Shown here one piece after another: positions 60,401 through 64,000 of a stretch of DNA of 64,000 nucleotides. The notes under the pieces are model-generated. The model saw nothing but the letters and a program-made list of their open reading frames with translations. It made no database searches and was not told the DNA's origin. Source of the stretch: Onchocerca volvulus (taxonomy: Eukaryota; Nematoda; Chromadorea; Rhabditida; Onchocercidae); assembly GCA_000499405.2 (NCBI GenBank), contig HG738140.1:14261113-14325112 (forward strand), written 5' to 3'. Position numbers and translations under genes: made by a program. Numbering within the stretch: the stretch's first letter is position 1; each line of letters opens with the position of its first letter.

Positions 60401-61187
60401 ATTGTCATTCTTTATTTCCTAAATTCAAAATTATTCCAGTCAAATAAATTCTCATATTTTAGATGCATTCGGTTTATTAGATCTTAAATAATATAAATTT
60501 CAATTTATTTCTTCATCATTTCCATTCAAATATTTTAAATGTTTGTCATTCTGAAAATATGATTGTAAAAATTTAGTTGAACTAAGATAACATTTTGAAA
60601 GAAAATAAATTCTAATCAACATAGCACAGTAAATGGAATGGTTAAAATGGTTGATATGTCAGACGAGAAGGTCTAATTAAGTTATTTACTTTATTTCAGA
60701 CGAAAACTTAAAATTCCAAATTACTAAGATTTCACAAAATATACCATGAAAATAATTCATACTTTGTTTTCATTATTTTTATTTTCTATTTTTGGTATTC
60801 CTAAAATTCTTTCACTGTCTATCTTCATAATTTTATAAAATATATAACGCTTACATAGTGCCCAGAATTTTTTTCCTTTCTTTTTTTTTGTCTATTTGAT
60901 ATTCCGAAATTTGATATCACATTTCTGAAATATTTTAATGAATCCTTAAAATTAACTTTAGAAAAAAGAATTCGACTGAAAATGGAAAAAAAAACAAGGC
61001 AAGTTATTAACAAATACCAATTTTAAATGTAAGGATGTATGCAATGATAAGAATGCTACAAATTTATTGTTATGGATATTCGAATTTCTCCTTCCTCCTT
61101 CTTTTTTCCCTTTCTTGTTTTTATATGAACAATTATTAAGATTTTGAAAAATTGATTGAAAATTTTTTGTTGTATTTTTTTCGTTAC

Positions 61188-61263
61188 TTCCAACTTCTAA
61201 TTTTAATCCTGCCATCTTTTTGTCTTCGTCCCATCCTCGCCATCTATTTTCCCTTCCAGACAT
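61188..61263 (-). CDS. Possible short first coding exon
   Basis: From an ATG at 61263 the minus strand reads MSGRENRWRGWDEDKKMAGL and continues KLEVG to a GGAA|GTAACG donor at 61188 (phase 1). Trp, Gly and Arg content is unlike the chance ORFs of this AT-rich DNA. No partner exon with matching phase was identified downstream and the family is unknown. Confidence 0.2.
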
Positions 61264-61734
61264 TTTGATCGTTTTCAATATTTTCATAAAATTTGTTATA
61301 TTAATTCGCATTAGAAATTGGCAAATTTCTTTTTAATTATTCTTATTCATTTAATATTGGTAGCAAGATAAATTTTAACTTTTTTAAATCAATTTATTAT
61401 TATAGAAGATTCATTGTTCATTTTATGTAATTCAATTAATAAATGAAAAATAATTTAAATAAATAAATGAAAAACTTTTAATAAATAAAATACTTAAAAT
61501 TATTGATAATATGATTGCTATAATTGAAAGAGGCCAAATAATCTATGCTTATTATTTCATTTCAATTTCAATAATTTAATTCCCGAAACGGTAATAGTAG
61601 CGATTGCTGACGCCATTTAATTTTGCTGGAAAGATTAATTGCTTCATTTTTATTCTTCATTATTGCAATATTTTTAAATTCATTTCATTTAAAATTTTTC
61701 AAAAGAAAGGAAAATTTAAAATCAAACAAAATCA

Positions 61735-61787
61735 ATAACAACAATAACAACAACAACAACCACAACAATAATAACGACAATAATTCA
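61735..61787. repeat. (CAA)n-type microsatellite
   Basis: Imperfect CAA/CAATAA units. Confidence 0.8.
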
Positions 61788-64000
61788 GTTAGTGTTATTT
61801 AAATCTATTTTTCTTGTTATCCCTTTACTTCTTTCTTACTTATTATCCTTGTAAAAAAAAAAGATTTTTAGTTTTCCACTTTTTTTTTCAACTTCTTTTT
61901 TCTTCCTTTTTTTTTAATTCCAGGAAACAATTTTACTTCTTACCAACAAACACCATTTATTTCAAAATTTTTGTACTAGTTTATTTCATCCGATCTTTCG
62001 GCCATATTTAATCGATTTTCATGTTTGGGTGAAAAAGAAAGACATGAATAGATTATTTGTGCTATTTGTTTCCGTTCAAAAGAGAAAAGAAAAAAAGTAA
62101 AAAAGTATAAAAGTAAGCAAATTTATTCCTTAAATTTTAAATGTATGATGATAGTAAGAATAAATAGCATCTATTAATTATCTATTAATTGCAAAAATTA
62201 TTTATGCAAATTTATGATTTAATTGTACATAGCAAATTAGTATATTTTATCCTTATCATTTATCAAAATTAGGTATTTAATAAATCCTTTGATCATTAAA
62301 ATATTTTAAGCAATATTTGAAATTCTCTTCTTATTTATTAAAATTAAGTGAAGCTTTTGGGGTAAAGATGTTTCTTCGGCGAGTTAATAAAAGTAAACAT
62401 TGAATCTTATTTGAAAAGTAAAATGAAACATTCTAGAGTAAATAAACTTCTCACTCCAAAGCTTTATTTATTTAAAACTCATTCATTCCCATTCAGCCAT
62501 AGGAGATGAAGCATTTCCTTCTTTTTTCATGTATCAATTATTAAATTCAGTTACAATCATCAATTTGCTTGTAATTAATATCGCTATTTCAAAAGTAATA
62601 TTTTGGATAATTTTTGCATTTTAAGGATCACACTATAGTAGTATATCTTTCCAATTATAATATATAGATAAACTAAAATTCAATTATAAATATAATTTAA
62701 ATCGAACATTTTAAATATGCATGAGTTTCCAGTTATTTGTATATTTAGTTTTTTAATTGAGTTACAGATCTCAAATTCAATTTCAAAGCACTCCATTTTT
62801 TATAGGTGTTTTCCTTTTTTTTTTTTTGCTAATTATTCCCTCTCCATCAAAAGATCTTGATTATGTACCTTTTGATAACAGTGGATTATCGATAATGTTA
62901 AAATCTGAGTATTTAAACTATTCCTCAAAAAAGAGCTGTTTACTTGCATTTTGTCTCTATAATTTTTGACTAAGTTTCAATATTTCCTATTTATGTTTGA
63001 ATTATTAAGCTTGATATATAATGAGCATATAAAATTGAAAAACAAATTAAAAATCAATAACTAAGAAATGTTTTATTACTATTTTTGATAGATAGAGATT
63101 GGAAATAATCGAAAATTTTTATTATTAAAATTGAATTTTGTTTTATACGTGTATGATTGATATGAAATTGTAATATAATTAATTAATAGTAAATTTTTAT
63201 GAATTTCTAAAATTCTAATAATACTCTATTAGAATTAATCATACAAATAATCCTAATCTTAGTTTATTTTGCTTAAATACACTAATTTTGTATAAGTTTT
63301 TCGAATGATGTAAAATTTTCAGAATACTTAAATTGTAATGCTTCAATTCGATTAAATTATTTCAAAATAATAAAATTAAATATTTAAATAAAATTTCAAA
63401 AATTTCATTGCCATAATTGATTAAATCTTCGATATTGTTGATAATATTGACAATGACATGAATATGATATTGCATTAATTGCATCGAATATTAGGCATTT
63501 TAAAAATTGTTTCGTAATTATTGATAATTTTATTTTAAAAAAAAAATCGTGAAAATAGATGAATGAAAGAGTAGAAAAGTTTAGAAATATTTTGCTATCT
63601 AATTTCTTCCTTTTATTGCTTTCAAAAATTATTCCTTAAAAAAGAGTTTTTCTCTGCCTCGAAGGTTTTTTTTTTCATTCTTGTTTCTCTTCTTTTTTTT
63701 CTTTTTTGCCTTCTTTTATCTTGATGAATTCTGAGTTAAATCGTCTCCCATTCTCCTTTTTTTTTTCGTTTTTTTTAATAATTAATTTTCGATTTGCATG
63801 ACGTTAAAATAGCATTTAAAAAAAAAAATAGTAATAAAATGCATGCCATTTTTCTAATCTTGCAGAGATGTAAATATGTATTAAGTTGACCTTGCTGTAT
63901 TGCCGATATATTTATTGATTGATTTAATTTGCAAATAATCTTTTTGATGATTGTGTAAATATTATGTAGCAATAATTAGGCAGGCGCTATTAGGCGTTAT
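61788..64000. other. AT-rich stretch, no gene seen
   Basis: Only short F/I/K/L-rich ORFs and homopolymer runs. No splice architecture or recognised motif was seen up to the window edge. Confidence 0.45.

Overview
The window looks like nuclear DNA of a parasitic nematode, most likely a filarial worm (Onchocercidae). It is very AT-rich, has long introns with GT(A/T)AGT donors and TTNCAG/TTTTAG acceptors, carries Helitron remnants, and holds an orthologue of a giant nematode-type copine-domain protein next to a well conserved eukaryotic splicing factor. No bacterial, phage, CRISPR or rRNA/tRNA signal was seen. Genus is inferred from style only.

Layout. 1-5200: gene-poor, with scrambled Helitron remnants (pre-ORF-like stretch about 1640-1920, hairpin terminus 2265-2308, 5'-end-like stretch 2309-2560, minus-strand PIF1-like helicase debris about 3380-4560). 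5236-5405: a promoter-like island (9-bp inverted repeat, CRE-like site, TATA box) and a probable non-coding first exon ending in a GTAACT donor. 12445-13770: a two-exon gene for a 90-residue single-pass membrane protein with a basic, charged tail; the 5405 donor is its likely 5' exon. 13771-18700: AT-rich, no supported gene. 18740-19058: a TGCAGT-repeat, relatively GC-rich stretch ending in a strong GTAAGT donor, the likely non-coding first exon of the next gene. 27111-48500: one very large plus-strand gene; I could join 17 coding exons with matching phases into a 5,002-residue protein. One exon alone is 12,158 bp. Its C-terminus is a copine (vWA-like) domain with an intact MIDAS-type motif, and its 3' third encodes a regular array of about 40-residue repeats arranged in 120-residue superunits. 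49884-56462 (minus): an 18-exon gene for SF3A1 (PRP21), 797 residues, convergent with the copine gene; the two stop codons are 1.4 kb apart. 57-64 kb: no confident gene; a possible non-coding exon with ETS-like motifs near 60283 and a short exon candidate near 61188-61263, both on the minus strand.

The two confident genes have unrelated jobs. The giant copine protein is expected to be structural or scaffolding (by analogy with C. elegans CPNA-1/CPNA-2 at muscle attachments). SF3A1 is a core U2 snRNP subunit. All exon joins were made by hand from splice consensus, phase and homology and have not been tested against RNA data.
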